Below are positions 16,464 to 23,965 of a DNA stretch of 64,000 bases, piece by piece. Made by a program: the position numbers and the translations under genes. The stretch covers positions 174,882 through 238,881 of the forward strand of contig MKVW01000006.1 in the NCBI GenBank assembly GCA_001898965.1. Direction: 5' to 3'. Positions within the stretch are counted from its first letter, which is position 1, and every line of letters starts with the position of its first letter. The notes under the pieces are model-generated. The model saw only the letters and a list, made by a program, of their open reading frames with translations. It was not told the DNA's origin and did not search any database. Origin of the DNA: Rhizobiales bacterium 62-17. Its GTDB lineage: Bacteria; Pseudomonadota; Alphaproteobacteria; Rhizobiales; Beijerinckiaceae.

Positions 16464-17924
16464 GTGGATTCATTTAAAAGGGCGCTGGTGGGCAGCGCCG
16501 CTACATTCACATGCGTGGTTGCGGGCGCATGTGTTGCCACGGCGGCGGATCTGCCGTCGCGCAAAGCGGCGCCGGTGGAATATGTGCGGGTTTGCGATGC
16601 CTATGGGTCGGGCTTCTATTGGATCCCTGGCACCGACACCTGCTTGAAGGTGGGTGGTCGTGTCCGGGTGGATGCCTGGTTCACCCCGGCGAAAAATGCG
16701 GTTGTGCATCGTTCGACGGCAGGCGCAGGCATCGCGGCGAACAGTTTCGTGAGCTCGAATGCTGTCGACCAATACGGCTGGTATGCGCGTGGCATTATCA
16801 ATATGGACGCGCGCACCCAATCAGCCTGGGGCACGGTGCAGACCGTTTTTGCCCTGCGCCTGCAAAGCGCCTCCGGCCTCGCCAACACGCCTCCCGGCTA
16901 TACGGGCAGTGTGTTCGCGGCAGGCAATGCGAGCAGCGCGACCATCGAGGCCGCTTATATTCGCTTTGCCGGATTTACGATTGGTCAGGCGGCGTCGAAT
17001 TTCACGTTCTTGCCACCCTTCCAATATCATACGATGTGGACTGCGGGTTTCCCGAACGGCATCCGCCAACTCGCCTATACGGCGACTTTCGGCGGCGGCT
17101 TCTCGGCGACGATTGCGCTGGAAAACAGGGCCGAACTCTCCAATGGGCAGCGGCCGAATACGTTGGGTGCCAATCCGTTCACCGCGACGGGAGCTGTCGC
17201 CGCAGGCGGCCCACAGCGTTTGCCCGCTATCGTAGCCAATTTGCGGGTTGACCAGCCTTGGGGCTCCGCGATGGTGTCGGGAGCCGTCATTGAGAATACC
17301 GCCACCTTTGGCAACGCGCCGTTGGCGGTTGTCGGCAATGCGGGGCCGCTGGTCCGCCGGACCGGTTGGGCCGTCAGCGGCGGTCTGCGCATTAATCTGC
17401 CGATGTTGGCTGCTGGAGACAGCATTCAAGCGTGGGCGGCCTATGGTGTCGGCGCACTGAGCTACGTGACCAACTCGGGCATCAATACCAATCCTCCGGT
17501 GTCGGGGAGCTTTCTGGGCGGCTTCCTGCGCGCGGATCGCGATCTGACGATGTTCTGCGTCAACGCGGCTTGTTCGGTTGGTGGCGTCGAACAAACCCGC
17601 GCGTTCAGCCTTGCGGGTATTTTCACCCACTACTGGACACCGTCGCTGCGTTCACACCTGATTGGTTCCTACGTGCAGATCACGCCAGGCAACGTGGCCC
17701 GCTCGACCGCTTGGGCCAACGGCGGCCTGTCGCGCGCGACTGTCTGGAACGTCATGGGCAGCCTTGTCTGGTCGCCGGTTCGTAACTTCGACATTGGTGT
17801 CGAGCTGTCTTACGCCCGCTTGAATCAGAGCCTGCCGCTTTCCGTGCCCGTGGGTCTTGGCACCTTAGCCTCGGTGAGCCCGAACAATTGGACCGGGCGT
17901 ATGCGTGTCCAACGCACGTTCTGA
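16464..17924 (+). CDS. Outer-membrane porin, Hyphomicrobiales Omp2b/RopA family
   Basis: 486 residues starting at GTG (AGAGGAG ribosome site 8 bases upstream). A signal peptide ends at ATAADLPSRKAAPVEYVRVCDAYGSGFYWIPGTDTCLKVGGRVRVDAWF, the highly typical start of this porin family, including the two Cys that close a loop near the N-terminus. Alternating beta strands continue to the terminal RMRVQRTF, ending in Phe as required for BAM recognition. It forms a trimeric diffusion channel in the outer membrane. It is a good taxonomic marker for the order. Confidence 0.95.
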   Translation: MDSFKRALVGSAATFTCVVAGACVATAADLPSRKAAPVEYVRVCDAYGSGFYWIPGTDTCLKVGGRVRVDAWFTPAKNAVVHRSTAGAGIAANSFVSSNAVDQYGWYARGIINMDARTQSAWGTVQTVFALRLQSASGLANTPPGYTGSVFAAGNASSATIEAAYIRFAGFTIGQAASNFTFLPPFQYHTMWTAGFPNGIRQLAYTATFGGGFSATIALENRAELSNGQRPNTLGANPFTATGAVAAGGPQRLPAIVANLRVDQPWGSAMVSGAVIENTATFGNAPLAVVGNAGPLVRRTGWAVSGGLRINLPMLAAGDSIQAWAAYGVGALSYVTNSGINTNPPVSGSFLGGFLRADRDLTMFCVNAACSVGGVEQTRAFSLAGIFTHYWTPSLRSHLIGSYVQITPGNVARSTAWANGGLSRATVWNVMGSLVWSPVRNFDIGVELSYARLNQSLPLSVPVGLGTLASVSPNNWTGRMRVQRTF

Positions 17925-17932
17925 TCGACATT

Positions 17933-17964
17933 CCGGCCGGGCATTTCTGCAATCGCCCGGCCGG
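17933..17964 (+). terminator. GC-rich hairpin after the porin
   Basis: CCGGCCGGGC and GCCCGGCCGG are perfect 10-bp arms with a 12-base loop, eight bases after the porin stop. No U-run follows, so it may stabilise the mRNA end instead of terminating. Confidence 0.5.
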
Positions 17965-18075
17965 TCAGACCTCTCCTCGTGATACCTGGACATCGGCTAG
18001 ATTGATTAGCCTCCGTCAGTCCGCTCCCTCTGAGCAGCAGATCCGGGACAAACGAGGAAATGGGAGGGACTTCAG

Positions 18076-18107
18076 CCCCGGCGACAAGCAGCGCCGGGGT
18101 TCTTTTT
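18076..18107 (+). terminator. Rho-independent terminator downstream of the porin
   Basis: CCCCGGCG and CGCCGGGG arms (18076-18083, 18092-18099) are followed by TTCTTTTT. It is about 150 bp after the porin stop; no gene is seen between, so it may end a porin 3' transcript or a small RNA. Confidence 0.75.
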
Positions 18108-18155
18108 GTCGGCGCATTTCCTGCGCCTTGAAGGTATCTTTGGACGGTCCCCGTT

Positions 18156-19124
18156 TTACAGGCGGATGCCCGCATTCGAAGCAATCTGCTTCCATCTGAC
18201 AATATCGGCGGCAATAAACTGATCGAATTCCTTTGGAGAAGAGCCGATCGGCTGCATTCCGAATTGCTCCGCTTTCTTCTTGAATTCGTCTGATTTGACG
18301 AATGCGGTGACATCCGCTGCCATTCTTTCCACCAGGGCGGGGGATGTCTGCTTGGGAATGACGAGGCCGAGGATGGAGCTGACTTCGTAACCTGGCAGAG
18401 TTTCGCCTATGCAAGGATATTGAGATGCGCTTGGAATGCGCTGCCCATTGATGACACCTAGAATCTTGAGAGCTTTGTCATCGACGTAAGCGCGAACCGA
18501 ATGCCACAGGTCGAACATCAGCGGTATGCGGCCTGTCAGAACGTCGTTCAGGGCTTCGGTCGCGCCATTATACGGCACATGCTGCAGTTTGATCTGGCCG
18601 GCGCGTTGCAAAAGTTCCGCCGCCATATGAGGCGCGGTAGCTATGCCCGGAGTCGCATATGCCAGCGGTTCTGATGCCGCCCGTGCCGTCTTCAAAAGAC
18701 CAGGAATGTCGCTGGCGGGGAAACTGGGATGGGCGGCAAGAACTAAATAAGATGAAGCGATTTGCGTTAAGCCCCGGAGATCGGTCGCCGTGTCGAAAGG
18801 CATTTTATCGCGTACTGCGGGATTGATCATATAGGAACTGGTCACGACACCGATCGTCGTGCCATCTGGCTCAGACTTGGCAACCACGTTGGTGCCGATC
18901 ATCGAGCCGGCGCCCGCCCGGTTTTCGACGATTGTTCCCGCCGGCCATTTGCTCCGCATTGCATCGGCGACAATTCGTGCCAAGACGTCCGTTGGGCCGC
19001 CAGGACCGAAAGGCACGATGAAGCGAATTGTGCGTGAGGGTGGCGCTTCCTGCGCCCATGCAGATGCGGCAATCCCTATTGTGCTCGTTGTTGAAACCCT
19101 CAAAAATGTGCGGCGATCAATCAT
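18156..19124 (-). CDS. Tripartite tricarboxylate transporter-type (Bug/TctC) substrate-binding protein
   Basis: 322 residues from the ATG at 19124, which has GGGAG upstream; a longer in-frame reading would add 37 basic residues and is unlikely. The N-terminus MIDRRTFLRVSTTSTIGIAASAWA is a twin-arginine signal (RRTFLR), less usual for this family, which is generally Sec-exported. The mature part has the Bug signature IRFIVPFGPGGPTDVLARIVA, NRAGAGSMIGTNVVAKSEPDG, and YNGATEALNDVLTGRIPLMFD. It binds a carboxylate in the periplasm. No TctA/TctB membrane partners are adjacent, a common state for Bug proteins. It follows the Rieske gene in one unit. Confidence 0.88.
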   Translation of the reverse strand: MIDRRTFLRVSTTSTIGIAASAWAQEAPPSRTIRFIVPFGPGGPTDVLARIVADAMRSKWPAGTIVENRAGAGSMIGTNVVAKSEPDGTTIGVVTSSYMINPAVRDKMPFDTATDLRGLTQIASSYLVLAAHPSFPASDIPGLLKTARAASEPLAYATPGIATAPHMAAELLQRAGQIKLQHVPYNGATEALNDVLTGRIPLMFDLWHSVRAYVDDKALKILGVINGQRIPSASQYPCIGETLPGYEVSSILGLVIPKQTSPALVERMAADVTAFVKSDEFKKKAEQFGMQPIGSSPKEFDQFIAADIVRWKQIASNAGIRL

Positions 19125-19203
19125 GATCGAACTCCCTCTGTCGCATGTTGATTTTGTTGTCCGTACGGAGTCGGTCCCTCTCAACCGGCTCGCGGCGGTG
19201 CTT

Positions 19204-20412
19204 TTAGAAGCCGCGTTGCGGCGGCCTGCCATCATAGGACCAAGCCTTGATCGGCTTATTCTCCATGATGGCGGTCAATTCTCGCGTGAAGAGACGGCGC
19301 AGAATAGCGATGCAGACGTCGGAAGCACCGAGACGTTCCTGGCTTCGATCGGCTATCGCGCCTTGCCCCAGCTGCGCGATGGCGTCTTCGATGAAAACGA
19401 AACGGGGATGATCTTTGTAATCTGCCAAGGTTTTCTTTCCGGCGAGCACGGCTTCCGCCACTTCCCGGACTGAGGGCGCCGATTTCACGAATTGGCGGAC
19501 CCGTTCGCGGGTGGCCCAATAGTCGTCGAGCTGATCCGACGGTACATGGATTTGGCGTGTCGAGAACAAGATGTGATTTTCGTCGTCTGTCGGAACCAGT
19601 GTCAGATAACTGTCGCGCCAGCCGCCAATCTCTTTGCCGTTCGGTGAACGCTGGGGCGGGAGAAATATACGCATTGTATTGGGAAAAATGAGATGCGCGG
19701 CGCGTTCCGGTCCACCCGAAATGGAGGTGATCCGTGACATGCCATAATCGGTCTCTTGCGCGGAAAGTTTTGGCAATTCCACCGTGCGTTTGAGATCGTC
19801 ATGCGAGCCGCCGCCGCTATGAACGAAGGCGAGATGGATTTCATCTGCAAAATTCTCGTAGGTCTGGAACCAATTGCACGGGAATTCAGTCACAAGATTC
19901 TCGATGATCCCTCCGTCTGAAAAAGGATAGGGCGGGAAAGCCGGTGGATCATCCGGACCGAAATAGCCATAGATCAGGCCGTGGTATTCTCGGGTCGGAT
20001 GTCCGCCGATACTGATATCCTTATGAGGGCCCGGTGGATTTTCAGCCGGTCGCTCGGTGCATGCGCCAGTGCCGCTATATTTCCAACCGTGATAGAAGCA
20101 CTGAATTTCTTCGCCGCGCACCCAACCGGTGGACATTTGTGTGCAGCGATGAGCGCAACGATAGCCAACGATATAAGGCGCACCCGATTCACCGCGATAA
20201 AGCGTGAATCGCTCGCCCATGATATGGATAGGTTTGGCAGCGCCGATCGCAAGATCGCGCGACGCGTAAACCGGCTGCCAAAAGCGGCGAAGAAATTCAC
20301 CACCGGGAGTGCCCGGGCCTGCTGAGGCGAAGTCCATCAATCTGGATTTATGACCCAGAGGCCTGCTTGTTCCGCTGTCGCCCTGCGGTTGTCGACTCTC
20401 AGCTTGCACCAT
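19204..20412 (-). CDS. Rieske non-heme iron oxygenase alpha-subunit-like
   Basis: 402 residues. The Rieske domain has RCAHRCTQMSTGWVRGEEIQCFYHGWKY (C-x-H and C-x2-H), and the catalytic domain has ENFADEIHLAFVH with the Asp and two His that bind the mononuclear iron. This matches the phenoxybenzoate/aromatic ring-hydroxylating class rather than VanA. It probably hydroxylates an aromatic or cyclic acid; reductase and ferredoxin partners are absent here. It lies downstream of a LysR gene on the same strand and upstream of a Bug-type binding protein, so the three look like a small regulated uptake/oxidation unit. Confidence 0.85.
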   Translation of the reverse strand: MVQAESRQPQGDSGTSRPLGHKSRLMDFASAGPGTPGGEFLRRFWQPVYASRDLAIGAAKPIHIMGERFTLYRGESGAPYIVGYRCAHRCTQMSTGWVRGEEIQCFYHGWKYSGTGACTERPAENPPGPHKDISIGGHPTREYHGLIYGYFGPDDPPAFPPYPFSDGGIIENLVTEFPCNWFQTYENFADEIHLAFVHSGGGSHDDLKRTVELPKLSAQETDYGMSRITSISGGPERAAHLIFPNTMRIFLPPQRSPNGKEIGGWRDSYLTLVPTDDENHILFSTRQIHVPSDQLDDYWATRERVRQFVKSAPSVREVAEAVLAGKKTLADYKDHPRFVFIEDAIAQLGQGAIADRSQERLGASDVCIAILRRLFTRELTAIMENKPIKAWSYDGRPPQRGF

Positions 20413-20506
20413 CCGCTCCCATGTCGGCCTTTTGAATTGGTCGAAGTATAGGGAGAGGAGTGCCCTTGAGAAGCGATAGGGCCTTGCTATTTATCACGCC
20501 ATTCTT

Positions 20507-20529
20507 ATCAGAATTGTCATATATCTGAT
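20507..20529. promoter_or_regulatory. LysR-type operator between regulator and Rieske oxygenase
   Basis: ATCAGA (20507-20512) and TCTGAT (20524-20529) are perfect inverted arms with an 11-bp AT-rich centre, giving the T-N11-A form expected of LysR boxes. It sits in the 158-bp gap upstream of the leftward Rieske start. Confidence 0.6.
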
Positions 20530-20570
20530 GTTGGCTACTCAGCTCCTGGGTCGAGGATTGAGGTGTTAGT

Positions 20571-21497
20571 TCAGGTGCTCCTAGCGGCTGACTTGAGGTT
20601 GTCGATGAAGATTTTTTCAAGCTCTGACAATTTTCGAGAAGCAAGCCGTGCAACGCAGACAGTCGTGGAAGTATCGTTGCCGTCGACCGGCAGTGTTTTG
20701 ATGTCTCGTGTCGATTGCTCGAACCATTTTGCCAATCGAGACGACATGGCTGTGAGATATTTGCCGCTTTTTAAAAACTCGATGACGTAATGCAATTCCA
20801 TCGTCTCAACGACGACGGGGTTGAGCTGTCCGGCACTGATACGCAAATTGCGTTCCACGGTCCGTCGCGTCGATGTTTGGACGGGAGTTACGACCCATGG
20901 ATAGTTGGAAAGTTCTTTCCAGCTGAGTCGTTTGCGGCGTGCCAACGGATGGTTTGCGGCAGAAAGAACTGAGATGTGCTCTTCGTATAGTGGCTCAGCG
21001 ATGAGATCTTCGCCAAATTGCCTGACGTCAAGGTGAGTGAGGAGTAGGTCGCAACGACCTCGCATCAGATCAACGATAAGCGCATCCGCAAAGTTACTAT
21101 GGAAATGAACCGCGAGCTTGGGCGCAACAGCCCGGGCTTGATTGGTGGCTTTTGCGAGAATGCGCGGCGAAAAGGCGCCAATGATACCGACATTCAATGA
21201 TCCTAGATCACCACTGGCGATTGCGTTGAACTCTGCCTCGGCCTTGTCTAATTGGCTTAGAACCTGCTCCGCATGTCGGGCTAGATTCTGCCCCAGTGGC
21301 GTGGGTCTAAACTGCCTGGTGGTGCGCTCGAATAGTTTCGCACCCAGCAAGGTCTCTATCTCGGCGAGTGTGCGGGAAACCGCCGATTGCGACGTATAAA
21401 GAGTTGTTGCGCAGCGAGCGATGCTGAGTTCTTGGGCCAGGACGCTGATCAGACGTAGATGTTTGATCGTCAGCCGTTGCTTGAAATGCACAGTCAT
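20571..21497 (-). CDS. LysR-family transcriptional regulator
   Basis: 308 residues with an N-terminal helix-turn-helix (LRLISVLAQELSIARCATTLYTSQSAVSRTLAEIETLLGAKLFERTTRQFRPTPLG) and a C-terminal periplasmic-binding-like effector domain from about residue 90. It reads in the same direction as the Rieske and Bug genes instead of divergently, and a T-N11-A palindrome lies just downstream at 20507-20529. It probably activates that pair in response to their substrate. Ligand unknown. Confidence 0.88.
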   Translation of the reverse strand: MTVHFKQRLTIKHLRLISVLAQELSIARCATTLYTSQSAVSRTLAEIETLLGAKLFERTTRQFRPTPLGQNLARHAEQVLSQLDKAEAEFNAIASGDLGSLNVGIIGAFSPRILAKATNQARAVAPKLAVHFHSNFADALIVDLMRGRCDLLLTHLDVRQFGEDLIAEPLYEEHISVLSAANHPLARRKRLSWKELSNYPWVVTPVQTSTRRTVERNLRISAGQLNPVVVETMELHYVIEFLKSGKYLTAMSSRLAKWFEQSTRDIKTLPVDGNDTSTTVCVARLASRKLSELEKIFIDNLKSAARST

Positions 21498-21637
21498 GCC
21501 CCTTTGTCGATCATTTGGAGGCCGATCTTTCGGTTTGTGATCGGTATCGTCAAGACGAGTTATACCTTCGCCGTTGACGCCGTGCCGTAAAGCCGTGTTT
21601 CATAATCTCGACCCAGTGCGGCGGGCGGGGAACGGTC

Positions 21638-22918
21638 ATGGGTAGGAACATCGTCATTTGCTGCGACGGCACCGGCAATGAGATCGGTAAGACGATGTCG
21701 AATGTGTTGAAGCTGTTTCGCATTCTCACCAAGAATGCGAAACAGCGCGTCTACTATAATCCCGGCGTTGGCACGATCGGCCAGCAGAACACCTGGCAGC
21801 GTTTCAAACAACAGATGCGAGGTGTTTTCGGTCTGGCGACCGGTTACGGGCTCGATGATGACGTGCTATCGGCTTATCGTTTTCTTTGCACGAATTATGA
21901 GAGCGGCGACAGGATCTACCTCTTTGGCTTCAGTCGCGGTGCTTATACGGTTCGAGTTTTGGCAGGGTTCATCAATGTCATTGGTTTGCTGCGCCCCGAT
22001 CAGATCAATCTCGCACCCTATGCTTTCTCTGCCTATAAGAACTCCAATTCACGCGCGGGCATCGTTGGACCGAATGGCGATGCAAATGACGATGCGCAGG
22101 GTGATGTATCGTCTCCCGCTGTCGATCCGGCGCTCGCTGCAGCTTGGCACTTCAGCCGAGTCGCCGGTGGCTACGCGGTGCCGATTGAATTCATCGGCGT
22201 ATGGGACACGGTAGCCTCGATTATCGTGCCGCGCTGGGAGCGCTTATCACTTGGCTTGCAAGCTCTTCGATACACGCGCACCAATCCGCGCGTGAAGATT
22301 TTTCGCCAGGCGATTGCCGTCGACGAGCGCCGACGTATGTTTCGTCTCAACGGCTGGACGAGCCCGCAGGTGTTTCGCCCTAATCCGTTCGATGCAAATT
22401 CCGAAGTTGCCCAGGATATCCGTCAGGTTTGGTTTGCTGGGGTCCATGCGGATATCGGTGGGGGCTATCGCGAGATTGAAAGCGGCCTTTCCAAATTTCC
22501 GCTGCTATGGATGATCGAGCAGGGCGCTGCAGCAGGCGTCATCGTCAACCGTGCCATGGTCAATCATCTGGTGTTGGGCCGTCCGCGCAAGGGTAGCAAC
22601 CACGTTTATGTTCCACGATCCGCCACTGGCGTTCTGCACGATTCGATGACCTTGGCATGGCGCTTGCTGGAATACTGGCCGAAGAATGCTCGTTGGCGTG
22701 AATGGCCCTTTCGTCAGGTGTTCGCGGGGCTTTATTTTCCACAGGCCGAACCGCGGGCGATTCCCGATGGGGCACTGATCCATCGCTCTGTCCTTGAAAG
22801 GCGCCGGCTCATGCCAAGCTATCGCTCGGAAAACTGGAACGAGAACCATGAAATCGAAGAAGATCCTGTTCCTGACACTTTTACGGCGGGAATAGACGAG
22901 ACTGACGAAACGCCTTGA
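21638..22918 (+). CDS. DUF2235-type alpha/beta hydrolase (Tle1-like fold)
   Basis: 426 residues starting MGRNIVICCDGTGNEIG, the standard opening of DUF2235 proteins, with the nucleophile elbow LFGFSRGAY (Ser99 in GFSRG). Later blocks EFIGVWDTVAS and VWFAGVHADIGGGY supply the expected catalytic Asp and His regions. Some members are type VI secretion phospholipase effectors (Tle1), but here there are no VgrG, PAAR or immunity genes nearby, so a housekeeping or stand-alone hydrolase is more likely. The stop is followed by a small conserved-looking gene. Confidence 0.8.
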   Translation: MGRNIVICCDGTGNEIGKTMSNVLKLFRILTKNAKQRVYYNPGVGTIGQQNTWQRFKQQMRGVFGLATGYGLDDDVLSAYRFLCTNYESGDRIYLFGFSRGAYTVRVLAGFINVIGLLRPDQINLAPYAFSAYKNSNSRAGIVGPNGDANDDAQGDVSSPAVDPALAAAWHFSRVAGGYAVPIEFIGVWDTVASIIVPRWERLSLGLQALRYTRTNPRVKIFRQAIAVDERRRMFRLNGWTSPQVFRPNPFDANSEVAQDIRQVWFAGVHADIGGGYREIESGLSKFPLLWMIEQGAAAGVIVNRAMVNHLVLGRPRKGSNHVYVPRSATGVLHDSMTLAWRLLEYWPKNARWREWPFRQVFAGLYFPQAEPRAIPDGALIHRSVLERRRLMPSYRSENWNENHEIEEDPVPDTFTAGIDETDETP

Positions 22919-22967
22919 AGATGCCATGGGAATGCGCTGATTGCGATCCCGAGGAGGCAAAAACGGA

Positions 22968-23189
22968 ATGGCAACACGAGAGCAAAGGCTGGCCGATTTC
23001 ATTACGGAAGGCACGCCGCCGGATACGGTACCGTGCCAACTGCTCTGTGAGGACCATGTCGGCACTTACATGTTGCCGTTCGTCTGCGTGTTTGTTGAGG
23101 GGCGTTGGATCAACGAGAAAACCGGCTTGCCTATCGATGCCAAGGTTGTTGGCTGGCGACCGGCGGCTCGCGGTGCATCTATTGGTTGA
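22968..23189 (+). CDS. Small protein of unknown function (73 aa)
   Basis: Starts MATREQRLADFIT at the ATG that follows GAGGAGG with 10-base spacing, which decides the start. The short protein contains CQLLCEDHVGTYMLPFVC and ends in a WRPAARG region. The Cys/His content could bind a metal, but no family is certain. It follows the DUF2235 gene on the same strand by about 50 bp and converges with the IalB gene 5 bp away. Confidence 0.7.
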   Translation: MATREQRLADFITEGTPPDTVPCQLLCEDHVGTYMLPFVCVFVEGRWINEKTGLPIDAKVVGWRPAARGASIG

Positions 23190-23194
23190 AGTTG

Positions 23195-23731
23195 CTATCG
23201 CGTGAGAGCGCCAACCCGGCTGATCGCGGCGGCGAGGCCTTCTAGGGAGAGGGAATAGACCTGGGGCACGCCGTTCTCGGCGCGTGTGACGAAAATCTTC
23301 AATGTCGTCCCCATCCGCAATTTATCCGTGGTGGCGGAATCGAGTTGCAGCGATACGAGACAACCCGCAGGCCCACAGTTTCGTGGGCGGAGAGAGCGGC
23401 CTATCGGCCGGTCGTCGACCTGCAGGGTCACGCCGGCGTCGGCTATCAGGCCGACGGGGAGCGCGAGAGTGCCTGTTAAAGTGTTGCCGGGAGCAGGAAT
23501 CAGCTCAAGAGCGAGAAGTCGCTGGCGATTGGGGGCGGTTTGTTGCTGGGAAGCGACACAACGCCGGGGGCCAGTCTGCGAGGAGCAAACCACCTGCCAA
23601 TTGTCGAAGGTTTCGTTGAGAGATTGGGCCAAAGCCGCGAAAATCGTCGACGACGATTGCGACATCGCCCCTGCGGCCAGCAGTGCGGCAATCGATATGG
23701 AACGGATAACGTTTCGTGTTTTTATTTTCAT
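23195..23731 (-). CDS. Invasion-associated locus B (IalB) family protein
   Basis: 178 residues from the ATG at 23731, with GGGGGA upstream. A signal peptide (KIKTRNVIRSISIAALLAAGAMS) precedes the IalB domain: NETFDNWQVVCSSQTGPRRCVASQQ, LPVGLIADAGVTLQVDD, and RNCGPAGCLVSLQL with the paired Cys typical of the family. These periplasmic or envelope proteins are widespread in Hyphomicrobiales; despite the name they are common in free-living members and their function is poorly defined. Confidence 0.88.
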   Translation of the reverse strand: MKIKTRNVIRSISIAALLAAGAMSQSSSTIFAALAQSLNETFDNWQVVCSSQTGPRRCVASQQQTAPNRQRLLALELIPAPGNTLTGTLALPVGLIADAGVTLQVDDRPIGRSLRPRNCGPAGCLVSLQLDSATTDKLRMGTTLKIFVTRAENGVPQVYSLSLEGLAAAISRVGALTR

Positions 23732-23965
23732 GCGTAGTCCCCCTGGTAGTCTTTTGCCTTCCATTTATAAATTTTTGAATAAAATCGGGAGTTTACGCAT
23801 TCTCTAGCTTATGATTCGAATATTACTCGAGCTTTAGCTGTTATAGCTACCGTTGTTAAACCAAATGCGCAATCACATGCCCTGGGGATGCGAAGGTATA
23901 CTTATCGACGCTGTGCGCTATTGTTACGCTCACGTCCGAATCGATCGTAAGCCGAAAATCAAGCT

